DNA from: Cristatella mucedo
Lineage: Eukaryota > Bryozoa > Phylactolaemata > Cristatellidae
Assembly: GCA_009760855.2 (NCBI GenBank)
Contig: WPIO01000051.1
Location: forward strand, 2,719,501-2,783,500
Direction: 5' to 3'
DNA: 64,000 nucleotides
The stretch's first letter is position 1. Each line of letters opens with the position of its first letter. Positions 46,926-57,965 of this stretch are shown here, piece by piece. The notes under the pieces are model-generated. The model worked only from the letters and a program-made list of their open reading frames with translations, was not told where the DNA came from and did no database searches. The translations under genes and the position numbers were made by a program.

Positions 46926-47129
46926 CCGTCGATCGCGATATTCCCTCTGCAGCCTTCTTCTGCTAATTATTTCGAGCTCACTTTTTCCATCGCTTTTTCT
47001 AGCCACTGATGCGGCTAAAATTAGACTTTCCGCTGCGAGAAATCCTCACTGGCTTACGGATGCTTTTCAGCTATTGCTTTAAAAATTGTATGATTGATGT
47101 GCGGTAGGCATAAGAACTGCGGGTAGCCA

Positions 47130-47898
47130 GGAGTGCTAAAATTCGGGCTTGTTTAGATAAGAATACCACGTCTAAGTTGGTCCATACATTTGTGAGATCC
47201 CGTCTGGACTTCTGTAACTCACTGCTTACTGGCCCTACCGGCATGTGCAATCAAGCGATTGTAGCTGGTGCAAAACACCGCAGCTAGGCTTGTCTGTCAT
47301 GAGCGTCGAAGTTGCCACATCACACCACTTCTTGCCGACCTGCATGGCTCCAAGTCAAGCAATACATCGACTTCAAGGTTTTGTCGCTCACTTTTAGGTC
47401 TCTTCATTCTTTGGATCCAGCCTATCTCTCAGATCTACTCCCCACCAGGCCAAGCATCGTACCACCCGCTTTTCGGAATCCAATTGTTTACCAATACCAC
47501 GTACAAACCTTAAATCCTTTGGAGACAGTGCATTTAGTTCGTATGCTCCCAAAGCCTGGAACTCCCTCCCGACCTGCGTCAGAACATCCCCTGACCTGAC
47601 CACATTTAAAAGGAACTTAAAAACACACCTATTTAGGACAGCATTTAGTGGGTCCCTGTGATTCGTCCTTGATGTGCTTATGCGGGCTGACACTGTGCAT
47701 GCTGCCACTAACCACATTTGCATGCTGACCCTGTGCATGTCACCCCTAATCATGTTATTCATGTTGTTTATCAAGCATGATATTACTCACCATTCAATCG
47801 CGTTTCCCTTTGCAGCAAATGTAAAGCGCCTAGAAAGAGACTGAGTTCTCTGAGGGCACTTTATCAAGTGCATTATTATTGTTATTATTATTATTAGC
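47130..47898 (+). mobile_element. LINE-A 3' fragment, about 770 bp
   Basis: GCTAAAATTCGGGCTTGTTT, GTCTAAGTTGGTCCATAC, CTTCTGTAACTCACTGCTTA, then the C-terminal frame AARLVCHERRSCHITPLLAD, the 3' UTR, the tail hairpin and (ATT)n. Frame breaks near 47230 and 47350. Sequence is close to the 4367 and 8128 copies. Confidence 0.88.
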
Positions 47899-48055
47899 CT
47901 GTTGAATGAGTCATGCAAAAGCTTCAGACAAATCTCATTATTAGAAGGTTGGGTGCAACAGGGATACTCGTGAAGGAGCTACACATCCCATCCATTCCTA
48001 CTTGTGTGGCTGTTAGAGATATTGGTCGCCCCATCTAGAAGCGGGAGAGAGAGTC

Positions 48056-48218
<163 letters not shown>

Positions 48219-48989
48219 GTAGTATGGGAAATCGTAGAAGAGCCAGAAGGCAGTGATTGGGTGCGAGCTCCGCACAAAAATGAACGATTCTGCTCCATTA
48301 TTTCTTGGCAATGCTAAAGCAGAGGTTGGTTAAGGCCCTCGCAGACCAAATGGGTTGTTGTCGCCAGAAACGTCCTGGCTATGCCAGCTCTGATGATGTC
48401 CGTGCCAAAAAAGAACTTGTCAGAGCTTTACCTTGCCTTCAAGGTAACAGAGTCCTTAAATTCCAACTAAATCATATATGTTTTGGCGCCACCTGCATAA
48501 AACTACCATAAACAGTGTAAACATGAAAACAGCGATGCTGTAAACTGTAATGAACTCAAAATTGTGCGCTCAAAGCCTACGATCAAAATAAAGTAATAAC
48601 GAAGAGCAGCTGACAAATTGATATCAGGATCGACGTCGTGTTCAGAAGACATCATCAGTAGGGAGGAGTCGTGGAACTACTTCTGCAGTTTGGGATGCGT
48701 CAGCAAAGTAATCTGGGTACCGATTGTTTTTAGAAGTCATCGGCGACACAGCTCTACACACATACGCTGTTACACTGATTCTCCATAAGCTCGTACTCAA
48801 ATCTTTTTTTATTACTTCTGGATTACGAATTACGGTTACAGTTTCCCACGCAGTCTTTCTTTCCGGTTAGCACACCCACGAAATTTGAATCTCTATTACT
48901 GCAACAATAGATAAATTGACACGGTGTCTCTAGCCCACTAATGCAAAAGCACGATATTTAGTCCTGCATTGTACAATTTCGCTGCAGCC
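48219..48989. other. no gene supported
   Basis: A + strand frame at 48305-48442 (LKQRLVKALADQMGCC then RQKRPGYASSDDVRAKKELV) ends at CAAG|GTAACA, a donor-like site, but has no clear acceptor and no recognised domain. The rest is featureless. Confidence 0.3.
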
Positions 48990-49150
48990 TGGTTTGGCCG
49001 ATCGTTTCAGGCTCTCGCCTTTGATGACCTAGGTCAAGGTGAATGCATTTGATGACCGAGGTCGTGGGCATATGCTGCGCTGCATATGGGAATGCCTGAA
49101 TAGAGAGTAAGTTCTCTTAGGGCGCTATGCAAATAAATTATTTACTTTTA
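48990..49150 (+). mobile_element. SINE-B copy
   Basis: TGGTTTGGCCGATCGTTTC is an A-box region with changes, followed by GGTCAAGGTGAATGCATTTG, ACCGAGGTCGTGGGCATATG and the tail GAATAGAGAGTAAGTTCTCT then TAGGGCGCTATGCAAATAAA. Confidence 0.8.
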
Positions 49151-49280
49151 ATATTTAATATCAGAATGGTTATTTGTTCATTAAAACAAAAAAATCATAA
49201 TACAAAGCACATTTATAGCTGTAGAATTAATTTAAATTTTGTTCTAGGCGCTTTATAAGATAAAAATGAAGCATAGTACA

Positions 49281-49396
49281 CAGAGGCGAAGCCAGGGCTG
49301 GAGCTCCGGAGTGGCACGAGGTCTGGGGGGCGAAGCCCCCCTGTAAAGGGATCTGGGGCAGTCCCCCAGCGCCTGCGAGTGTCGTGCAGCCTGGAT
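49281..49396 (+). mobile_element. truncated copy of GC-hairpin element
   Basis: CAGAGGCGAAGCCAGGGCTG, then GGGGGGC-GAA-GCCCCCC (49325-49341, a perfect 7-bp stem with a GAA loop), and GCGCCTGCGAGTGTCGTGCA. The same order is at 52119-52234. The second half and right terminal repeat are absent here. Family unknown to me. Confidence 0.75.
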
Positions 49397-49727
49397 CATG
49401 CAGCCAGATCATCGTAGCGATTCTAAAACGTCTTGCATTTTTTGGCGTTGCAGGCAGTATCGGGCAGTATCCTGTTAAGAACAATCTCAAGCCACTTGCA
49501 GCTCGACAATTAAGATAAGCTCAGATGTTTTAAAGACCCCGGCTGAAAAGACTGTTCATTGATATTATCTTCAGTAAACTTGGATTGGGTCAGGAACATA
49601 AAAGCCTTACAGAGGCCTCTAATTTCCATCCATTCAGCACGAGTTCCTTCTGCTTTACTGCTTCTGCTTTACAAACCACCTTTAAGTTATTTCTTATTAT
49701 TAAAATAGGCATGCCTTTGAAAAAATT

Positions 49728-49850
49728 ATTCATGTTATTTGTATAGCGCCTTATGAGAACTCTCTATCCAGGCACTTTGTAAATGCAGCACGGCTCTAGC
49801 CCATGACCTTGGTCGTTAAAGGAGACATCTTAACTCACGGACCAAACCAG
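49728..49850 (-). mobile_element. SINE-B copy
   Basis: CATGTTATTTGTATAGCGCC, TTATGAGAACTCTCTATCCA, GGCACTTTGTAAATGCAGC and CTCTAGCCCATGACCTTGGT, ending near CTCACGGACCAAACC. Diverged T arm. Confidence 0.75.
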
Positions 49851-50219
49851 GGCGCTGCCTCTATTTTAACTGATTTTTAATGCCGGCCGATTTCCCCAGT
49901 CATACGAGTCATATGAAGCTACCAAGTTAACCTTCTGGCTCTTCTGTATACAAATTCTTATCGATGCAATCGGTAGCAAGCATCACCAAAACCAAGACTG
50001 TTACCAATGAACAATCTCTATATTTATGAGTTAAGTACTATCTACAAACTTTACCTTTGGTATTGAATCATAGAACTCACGAGCGACATTTCAACATCTT
50101 TGAATCACGAGAGATACCACGAGCCAAGCAAATTGAATGGCTGGCCTCTTAAATAATCAGGGTGCCTTGCATGCCGGCCATGTGACACATTTTAGAGAGT
50201 GGAAGATAGGTTTACTGTG
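49851..50219. other. nothing recognised
   Basis: AT-rich sequence leading into the hairpin cluster, without coding signal. Confidence 0.4.
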
Positions 50220-50298
50220 AGACCTATAATTATAGGTCTTACACGATACAGGATTCTTGGCTATAACCAAGAATCCTGTACCCGGGATAAAGTCCCGG
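50220..50298. repeat. three consecutive perfect hairpins/palindromes
   Basis: First, 50220-50239 is a perfect 20-bp palindrome. Second, 50247-50260 pairs perfectly with 50267-50280 (14-bp stem, 6-base loop CTATAA). Third, CCGGGA (50282-50287) pairs with TCCCGG (50293-50298). All three lie within 79 bp. Confidence 0.92.
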
Positions 50299-50746
50299 CT
50301 AAGGTCTTCATGTAGCACCACTTCTTTTCGAATAGAAATTTACCGGCTACCACCAAACACAAAACACCTAAAAAGCAGCAGAGTGAATGCACACAAGCAC
50401 GAAGGAACGATGCGCTTTTACAGAATGGCGCCCTTTACGTATTGGGTAACGACTATTCAATGGATTGGAGAGCAGCTGAAGGTGGGTTAGTGAGAAAATG
50501 CTGCACTGCTGCTCAGAATCAAACTCGTGATACTGGATTGACTGCGTTTTCTGCTTAATGATCATAGATAAAAGCTATGCGATAGATGTAGGTAAAAACA
50601 ACTTTACTAGAGCTAGCACAGCGACGCTGGTATTACGTGAGTCTCGTCGATAATTGGCAAACTTTCTATTTTACGTCTTTCCCTCTGTCCAATAAACTCT
50701 CTCAATTTTCTCTATCCTAATTTTCTCTTTTTTATTTCCCGCTCTT

Positions 50747-50748
<2 letters not shown>

Positions 50749-50828
<80 letters not shown>
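50749..50828. repeat. (TA)n microsatellite
   Basis: About 40 TA units, 370 bp upstream of the TMEM53-like start codon. Confidence 0.95.
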
Positions 50829-50830
<2 letters not shown>

Positions 50831-51200
50831 ATTTCTCTATCGCTTATTCTCCGTTTATCGCTCGCCCTCTCCGTTCATATCTCGTTCGTTCTCTCTGCTC
50901 TCTATCACTATATCTTTCCCGCTCACTCTCCTCGTGTCATTCTCGCACTCCCACTATACTTCTGTCACACTCACTCTCTACCACTCATTCTTACAAACTC
51001 TCCAACTCTCTCTTTCTGTCTCACTCATTCTTGGTTGCTTACTCACTTTCGTTAGCCCGACCGCCGTAACTCTCGCTCAGCTCCACTCCACATCACTAAC
51101 CATAGCAGGCGAAAATTGGTCTAATGGATGCGCTGTAACCACACCTTGATATGGCAGCCCCGTGGCCTCGTTTTCATATTGTCTGGTAACTGTACACAAC
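50829..51200 (+). promoter_or_regulatory. 5' flank of TMEM53-like gene, pyrimidine-rich
   Basis: A CTCTC/CACTC-rich + strand leads to the start codon. Upstream ATGs at 51125 and 51151 are out of frame with, or separated by stops from, the chosen ATG. No TATA box near a defined start site can be assigned. Whether this is promoter or 5' UTR cannot be told from sequence. Confidence 0.35.
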
Positions 51201-53226
51201 ATGGACGACCCGCCGCCAGTAGACGACGATCTCGAGTACCATGTAACGTTTCCAGCACCATTACCAGACACAGAAAAGTTCATGGAGGAATTAAAAGGGC
51301 TCAAGAAGGAGCCAGTTATTGTTCTCTTAGGGTGGCCTGGTAGCTGTGACAAAGATCTAGCCAAGTACAGCATCATTTACGAGCAGCGAGGGTAAGTTGC
51401 CAAGCCGCAATGTCTAGAGATACGGTAGGAGATTCTAAAGATACAAGGCTTCTGCTGTGTAATGAACACTAGGATTTTACGGATTATAGTTATGTTACCT
51501 AATCGCGTTGAATTGGTCGGAATAAGCTCTACGATCATTTTAAACTCGATGAAAGCCTGCATCATTATCAGAACCCTAATCAACCAAGGGAGCTTGGTTG
51601 ACTGCTTTGAGAGGCGAAAAGCGCAGATAACGCAAAATTAAGACGCAGTATGTCTCGCGCAGTTTCAGTTTGAATAATTACATGATCTTACACCTGCATG
51701 GTGGGTTGCCAAGCCATTGTGGGCCTGCGGTTTTGTCGACTAATTACGGTTCTAGTCCGCGTGCTGTGATTCACTTCATATCTCCTGCATTGCTGTGTAA
51801 GCGAGGTAAGATGTTACAAGAATTTATATTTTATAGTTTTATGCTACGCTCGATCCTGTCTTAAATTTAGTGTCAGTTTTTTAGGTGGGAAATTCCGTTT
51901 GTGGTTGTGGTTGCTATAACAAGCGTTTCGTGCTGACTTCAAAACTAACCAAACCTTCGTGACTTCCAACTTCCTTCCCCAAAAAGAGCCTAGCAAGGGA
52001 TTCAGTTCTCTTGGGGTGCTATACTAATTTCTTATCATTGCCATTTAAACCAGCCCAGCTCTTATGGGTATGCTATATTTCCTGTGTCATTAAATTAGTA
52101 GCACTCAGATAGCGGTTTGCAGAGACGAAGCCAGGATTGGAGCTCCTGGGTGGCGCATGGTCTGGGGAGCGGAGCCCCCTGTAAAGGGGGTCTGGGGCGC
52201 CCCCCCCCGCGCCTGCGAGTGTCGTGCAGCCTGGCCAAGCACCAAGGGGCCAGCCGCCGCGAAAACACGGCCACTGGCCACCCGATCGGGTGTCAGATTC
52301 GGCTCCCCCTACCGGGCCAGGTGTGGCAGCTGCCACCCCGGCCACTCCTGGCTTCGCCTCTTCGCTGGCGAAGAAGCTTCTCTCAGATGAAGCAAGTGGC
52401 ATTCCGTCGTCAGCTTGTCGATTGAGTTTTGTACTGTGGCCTTCTCCCTTGCATTTGCCTGTGTGAGTGTCTTCTCGAGAACCCCTCATTTTTTTTAACG
52501 ATGCACTGAATGATGCGTTTGTCCGTATAATCCGTACATCGGCTCAAGAGGCAGAGTTTCTTGTGTAGGTGCATAACGATTCGTATTCCAATGGCGGCCG
52601 AACCGAAGGACGCGAGCGAAAGGGCTGCCTTCGCCACCAGGATGCTCGAGCTAATACTCGACATGAACCTGGAAGACAACCAGATAGTGTTCCACGCCTT
52701 CGGAAATGTCAGCTGTGCCGTTCTCCTGCACGGAATGCAGGAGCTGCACGCAGGGCGCACGTTTCGCGAGCTCAAAGTCGCTGGAATAGTGTATGACAGC
52801 GGGCCATCCCGTGCGGCTTCAGAAGTGGCCGCCACCGTTGCCGCAGTGGCGAGCTCGGTCTGGACTGCTGTCTGGAAGAGCGTGGTCGGCACGGCGCAGT
52901 GGCTCGCCGGTGTGCTTGCTTACTACGCCCTCGGGCGCACCCTGCTCGGGGCACCCACTGTTTACGATCAACTCAGAGACGGACCGTGGCGATGGCCCGA
53001 GCTTTATCTGTATTCGGAAGCAGATCGGAGCACACCTTACGGTGACGTCGACGAGGTCATTCTCAGCAGACAGAAGATGGGCGTGCGAGTTGAAGCGTTG
53101 CGCTGGGATGACACGGCCCACCTGTCGCATCTGGCCGGTCACAGAAGCGCCTACGAGGAGCTGTGCATTCGCTTTGTGAGTGAGAGCTGTTCAGCTGCAA
53201 GCAGCAGCGGCGATTTCAGCGACTGA
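51201..53226 (+). CDS. TMEM53: TMEM53-like protein (DUF829 alpha/beta-hydrolase fold), two exons
   Basis: join(51201-51391, 52569-53226); 282 residues including both exons, close to the roughly 277 residues of vertebrate TMEM53. The ATG is in good context (AACATGG). Exon 1 ends CGAGG|GTAAGT in phase 2, and exon 2 follows TTTCTTGTGTAG, so the join gives Gly64-Cys65 in the family position (EQRG-CITIR). Visible family blocks: VIVLLGWPGSCDKDLAKYS (39-57), LELILDMN (about 90-97), IVFHAFGN (103-110), a hydrophobic segment (about 165-194) fitting the membrane span, WPELYLYSEAD (206-216) and TAHLSHL (246-252). TMEM53 (NET4) is a nuclear-envelope/ER membrane protein; in humans, loss affects BMP-SMAD signalling and bone. 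The hydrolase nucleophile Ser (FSNGG in vertebrates) is Gly109 here, while Asp216 and His248/His251 remain, so catalysis by the usual triad is unlikely. No nearby gene shares its transcript. Confidence 0.95.
51392..52568 (+). other. TMEM53: intron of TMEM53-like gene
   Basis: 1177 bp with GTAAGT donor and TTTCTTGTGTAG acceptor. It contains a SINE-B tail remnant (about 51980-52045: GGGATTCAGTTCTCTTGGGG) and the inverted-repeat element at 52120-52362. A 50-bp exon-like segment with both splice signals lies at 51756-51805 but breaks the frame. Confidence 0.9.
52120..52362 (+). mobile_element. small inverted-repeat element (MITE-like), GC-hairpin family
   Basis: The left end AGAGACGAAGCCAGGATTGG (52121-52140) matches the complement of 52342-52361 at 18 of 20 positions, giving a non-coding unit of about 242 bp. 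The left half (to about 52234) is shared with 49281-49396. It has GGGGnGC...GCnCCCC hairpin potential near 52163-52178. No clear target-site duplication is visible. A foldback MITE or an unusual SINE are both possible. Confidence 0.6.
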
Positions 53227-54049
53227 ATTTTTGCGGCAACTGTCAGCAACCAGTAACTCAGCCGTCCAACTTGCCCGGGGGAATCTTGTTTTGGAGGACC
53301 GTCGACGGTGTGTCAGACGCTGCTCTGAAAAGGAGCTGTTGTGCATTGCTCAAATATTGCATCGCTGTGAAGTGGACAGTAGCACGCTGTATCATTAGCT
53401 TGGTAGTAATCAAACATTGACTAGAGAAGCTATAATCAGAGGAAAACATTGACTAGAGAAGATATAATCAGAGGAGCCACCGTGAGAATTGCATGTGTAC
53501 GGCATACAATGTGCTTGCGTTGTGGCAGAAAGAGGCTTGCTTTCTCTTTTTAAACATGCCACTTCTATTGCTCTTCTGACAAGGATGATGCTTCTTATCA
53601 GCTTTAATACAATAGTTTAAAGAAATGCACTTTACCTGTATGTGTCTAATGCAAGATTATGGTAGCATCAAGGTAACTAGATTCTTTCCAAAAACTTTCA
53701 ATTTGTAGCAGCTGGCAGCGCAAAGCGATGAGGGAAGCTTGACACAAAGTTGTAGTTGCTAGACGGCCTTTCACGGCAGTCTGCTCAATAAGATTTGTCA
53801 GATTGAGGGCAAACATCCTGAGCCATAGTCATTGAAGGATTCTGGAACTGCTGAAGAGAGAGAGAAAGGACATAAAACCCAGGTAATACCGAGAACTTGT
53901 AAGTATCACTCTCGCTAACTGACTTTTGAGAGATTCCCATGTCACCTACACTCTACTAACGTATGAGCCTGGCGGATTAATTAAGTCTGGGCCTTCCAAA
54001 AGACAGCCAGGCTCATTCTGAAATCCACAACAGAGCAGCTAAGATCGGA
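53227..54049. other. 3' flank of TMEM53-like gene
   Basis: No canonical AATAAA is seen. An AATACA at 53606-53611 followed by TGTATGTGTC (53638-53647) could serve as a weak polyadenylation signal. A 32-bp duplication is listed separately. No other gene is seen. Confidence 0.4.
53411..53474. repeat. 32-bp tandem duplication
   Basis: The unit AACATTGACTAGAGAAG.TATAATCAGAGG is present twice with one difference (C/A). It lies in the probable 3' UTR or flank of the TMEM53-like gene. Confidence 0.9.
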
Positions 54050-54180
54050 TCAATGATTAAAATGCTCGCTTACGTGACTACCGAGGTCGTGGGCTAGACC
54101 TCTGCAGCATAGGGTAAAAGCGTCTGGATAGAGATTAAGTTCTCCTAGTGTGCTTTACGAATTAATTACATTTTTACCCC
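54050..54180 (+). mobile_element. SINE-B copy
   Basis: CAATGATTAAAATGCTCGC, then ACCGAGGTCGTGGGCTAGAC, GCGTCTGGATAGAGATTAAG and TTCTCCTAGTGTGCTTTACG. The tail (about 54130-54160) is the region shared with LINE-A. Confidence 0.8.
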
Positions 54181-54659
54181 TTATTAGGAATTAAGGTTTT
54201 TTTACGAGTCCTCAGGGTTTACTATGCGCCCAGCTGCTAGTATAGCTGAATGACATTAACATTTATGCCATACTAGCAGCTTCTTCACAAACTGCTGCCC
54301 TGCAGGATATCGCCAAGCGGCATGACGCGAAATTGGCCAACCACAATATTACAATATTACTTCCAAAGCCGAACAGAAGGCCGCTAAGACTCCATATATA
54401 CATGTTTACATATGTGGGTTGTGTAGAGAAAGAACGTTACTACGTAGGGTATAATGCTAGAGTTTTTAGCTCTACTCATAATTTAATAATGATAAGACAG
54501 TTGTATCGTGTCATAAGAGAAACAAAAAGTCTCTGTCTAGCACATTGCCTAGGCTGGAATGAAAGTATAGTGTCAATTGGTTAGTAATATCATGCACTTT
54601 ATTTCATATTATTCAATTTATATTACGTCAGATTGCGAGATGCTGCGACTTCAATCGCA
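54181..54659. other. nothing recognised
   Basis: AT-rich DNA, possibly including the lost 3' end of the decayed LINE-A copy that follows. Confidence 0.4.
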
Positions 54660-57600
54660 AGTAAGTTAGACGCTTGGAGAGCATACAAACTGAAGGCATA
54701 CCTGTATATCAAAGGGATTTGAGGCAGGTAGTGTACGAGGCTAAATGGCTCGAGTCGGACAAGCGGGTGGTGCGATCCAAAGCGAGACAAAAAGGTATTT
54801 TGTATAAGTAAGCAAAACTAAGAGAATGAAGAGACCTAAAAATGAGTTGCAGAACGTTGAAGTCGATACGCTGCGTGAGTTTTGCCTGTGCATATCGATG
54901 AGAAAGGGTGCAATGCGGGAATGGCGACGTTCACGACAGACAAGATCAAGTCTTTCACTAGTAGTTGGCATCTTACTGCACAGACAGAAAGACTTGCATG
55001 TGCTGTGCGACAGAAGTCTATATTTAATGTAACAAATGTAGGGACCAGCTTGGATAAGGTATCTATGCAAGCACGAATTATTTGCAATGCTGCGTACCTC
55101 AGATTAGGCAGACGACACTGGAGCAGACGAAATGGTCTACTGAAAATCACTTTGTAATAGGACATCAGATCGCATGCAGACGCTTCAGGAGCCCTGCTGG
55201 TAGAGCCTATTTCGACTGTTAGTATGTCCAATTTTTGAGTAACGCTAGGTTTTTCATAGTCAATAAACTGGTTTTTATATTAATTCAGTATGAGTAACGT
55301 TTGCTGCTATCCAAGAGTGAATGTCAGCAATATATTCTGCACTGGAGTTGAGCAAGTTGCATTTAAAACTATATTATCAGAATTAAATGAAAGCCTAGAT
55401 TATGTTTGACGATTGCGTTGGCAAGAGTGAGCGTACACTTTGCGAAAATAAGTGTACGGATCCCGAGTGAAACCAAGGTTTTAAAGGCTTCCCCGGTGGC
55501 TGTTGCCCGTTGACATCAAAGCTCTAAGGGCTCCTACTGGACTAAAGTATTACTAAAGTATTAGCAGTTCGGTGATGCCCAGGCGAGATGGAAGGTGCTT
55601 GAGAAGTACTTGGTGATCAATTTGATCAGAGGAAAGACGAAGCTGAACTAGCAGAAGAGGGGGCCGTTAAACACTTGTTACAGTGCTAACTCTGCGGAGT
55701 AATTAGCACTAACATCTGATTGGAACTTAATTGCTGGGTGTAAGTTTCGATATAGGAGTTTACCCGGTTTGGTTTTACTCGTTCTATTGTCTTTAATATG
55801 AACGGCAGTAGTGAATCTTCGAGCAAGTAGCCAATGCTCTTCAGGTCTCCTGGTCTCAGCTGTCGTCTTCTACAGAATAGCGTGACAGCAGTCTTTCTGA
55901 AGGAGGCGGGATAAGATCCAATGCCAAGGGCAGATTGACTATGTTAATAGTGCAGAGCAGCGACGAACCAGTGCATCTCAGACAGTATAGGGTTTAGAAC
56001 TTCGAGATGAGGTCACTAGTGACAGGCTTGAAGGCGTACGTTTAGATAAAGCACGAATGGAGGTAGTGCATATATAGAGGGAATGTTACCGTGAGAGCGA
56101 CACCTCTCGTATCATCTATCTTGCCGACAAGGAAGCTACAAAAACTTCATTTTCTAGATCGCCTCGAGGATCGCTAGGTGAGGCAATAGCTGACCTCAGA
56201 TGAGTCAAGATTTGATGGTTGATGTTTGACATCAGCCTTTTTGGATTGTGCGTCCGTGATTCCACTATGTTTTCATAGAAGCTAGACTTGGTCTCTTTTT
56301 TATAGCTAGAATGGATTGATGCAACCAACAATAGCCCTTGATCATCTGCATGCTTTCTCTAGCGTGCACGTAGTAATCTGAGCTAGCTTAATGTCTGCAG
56401 TAAACAATGAGCCATCTCGGCGTGGGTAAACAGCATGTTCAGGCAGTGGATAAAAACAATCAAGAACGTCGGCTAATGCTGTGTTGTAGCAATTCACTAG
56501 TGAGGGCAGGTCGGAAAGAGGATTCAACAGCAGCGACGAGAAAGGCATTTGTTGAGGGCCCTTTAATGTCAAGAGTCTTAAGGTTTCATGCTTTAAAGCT
56601 GAATTTGTATTCCAAAGGGAAGTAAACCGCAGACTGTGCAAGGTTCCACGTCCAGAATTTGGATGCAAATGGTGGTTGTGACTGGAGCGATGCAAATGTG
56701 CCACAAGAAAAAAATGAATCAGTCAGTGCTCGAGATTGATTACACAAAGGGTGATTGATCATCAAATGCATGTTAGAGTAACCAAGTACAAGGAAGTGTT
56801 CATTTATGGAACGCAGACTCAGGATGATATATGAAAATCTTAAATATGGCCTGACTCGGTATATTGAGGGTGATAGATCACTGCCAGCTCTCGCAGCTGG
56901 CTGTCGAAGGGACTCAACTAGAGAGACATTCAAAGGCCTACTTCGAGGAGACTGCAAGCTGCTTGAAATCCCTTTCTCTGAGGAGGCCCCTCCAATATTC
57001 TGAGTGGTCATGCTCTTCAAATACAATCTCCATTCTAGAGAGAGTATTGCAAGCAAAACATCTTCTGGTTTGTCACTATAGCGCTTCTTTGAATGTTTTT
57101 GTAATATCAGGTTGGTCTTGAACACAAATGTACTTTTTGAAAAGTAACGTTTGAAATTGAGCTGATGAATTCGGCTCATTAAATTCACTGTACAAGTTAT
57201 ATTTGAAGCCTCTGCAGCCAATCCTCATCGCGCACGTACAGCACCTGCACTTGAAGCATGTGAAAGTGCTCTCTTTGTTTGGTGGCTCTGACGATTTTTA
57301 TTGGCCACACTCACCCCACGCCAGCGGACAAGTCACGATGCAAAGTTGTCTGACGCGGCGACTCTTGCATATGACTACATACCGATACTAGTAGCAATGA
57401 AAATTTCAGAAACACCATTTAACCGCACAGTTGCGCGCGTCTTAATTGACGGAGCAAGTACTCTGTATACGCTGTATACGCTTCTCAGTAGATGCCGCCG
57501 TGCAGCGGTGAGAAAACTAATAGCAGCAAGCAGCGTCCAAGCAGAGAGCAGCGGCTTTAGGCCTGATACACTGGTACCGACTTGAGGGTGATGGATTAGT

Positions 57601-57965
57601 GCTGCCAGCACTGACAGCTTGCCGTTGAAGGGACTCAATCGAAGGGGTTCGAAGGTCTGCTTCAAGGAAACTGCAAGCGGCTTGAAATTGAGAGAGAGGA
57701 AGCTACTCTACCTCCAGTTTTTACTGACCTCTGGGTACGGAAGAAAGAAAGAGCCTTAAGAAGTGGAGTCGGTTATGGTCGGACAGTTTATCGATTCCAG
57801 CCAGATCTTGGTCACGGCAAGTGGCAGGTCAAGGGTGTCGCCATCTTGTCGCGTAATATTAAGGGGTTCATTGCACATCGAAAGCGAGTTCCGTAGGCCT
57901 CGACCTCGTGATTGACCTCGACCTCGACCTCGACCTCGAGATTGGCCACCGAGTAATTGGCCGGA
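54660..57965 (-). mobile_element. LINE-A, long but badly decayed copy
   Basis: In the + strand direction the order of matches follows the 4367-7620 copy: the C-terminal region (GAGCATACAAACTGAAGG, AATGAAGAGACCTAAAAATG, TTGAAGTCGATACGCTGCG), the RT region (AAGCCTAGATTATG, GATGCCCAGGCGAGATGGAA), the pre-RT region around 56200-56560 (GACATCAGCCTTTTTGGATT), and endonuclease remnants at 56600-57900 (ATCGATTCCAGCCAGATCTT, GGGGTTCATTGCACATCGAA). Numerous indels and stops mean no domain is intact. This is the second near-full-length LINE-A in the window and clearly older than the first. Parts near 56860 and 57590 look mutually repeated (ACTGCAAGC.GCTTGAAAT). Confidence 0.75.
57899..57940. repeat. (CTCGAC)n hexanucleotide repeat
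   Basis: About five CTCGAC/ACCTCG units, interrupted once by GTGATTG, at the 5' end of the decayed LINE-A coding region. Confidence 0.85.

Noticed and set aside
51670-51864. Open frame between the TMEM53-like exons as a regular coding exon
   Set aside because: The segment 51756-51805 would give residues loosely like the family block, but exon 1 joined directly to 52569 gives a better match (RGCITIR) in the correct phase. Including the segment shifts the frame.
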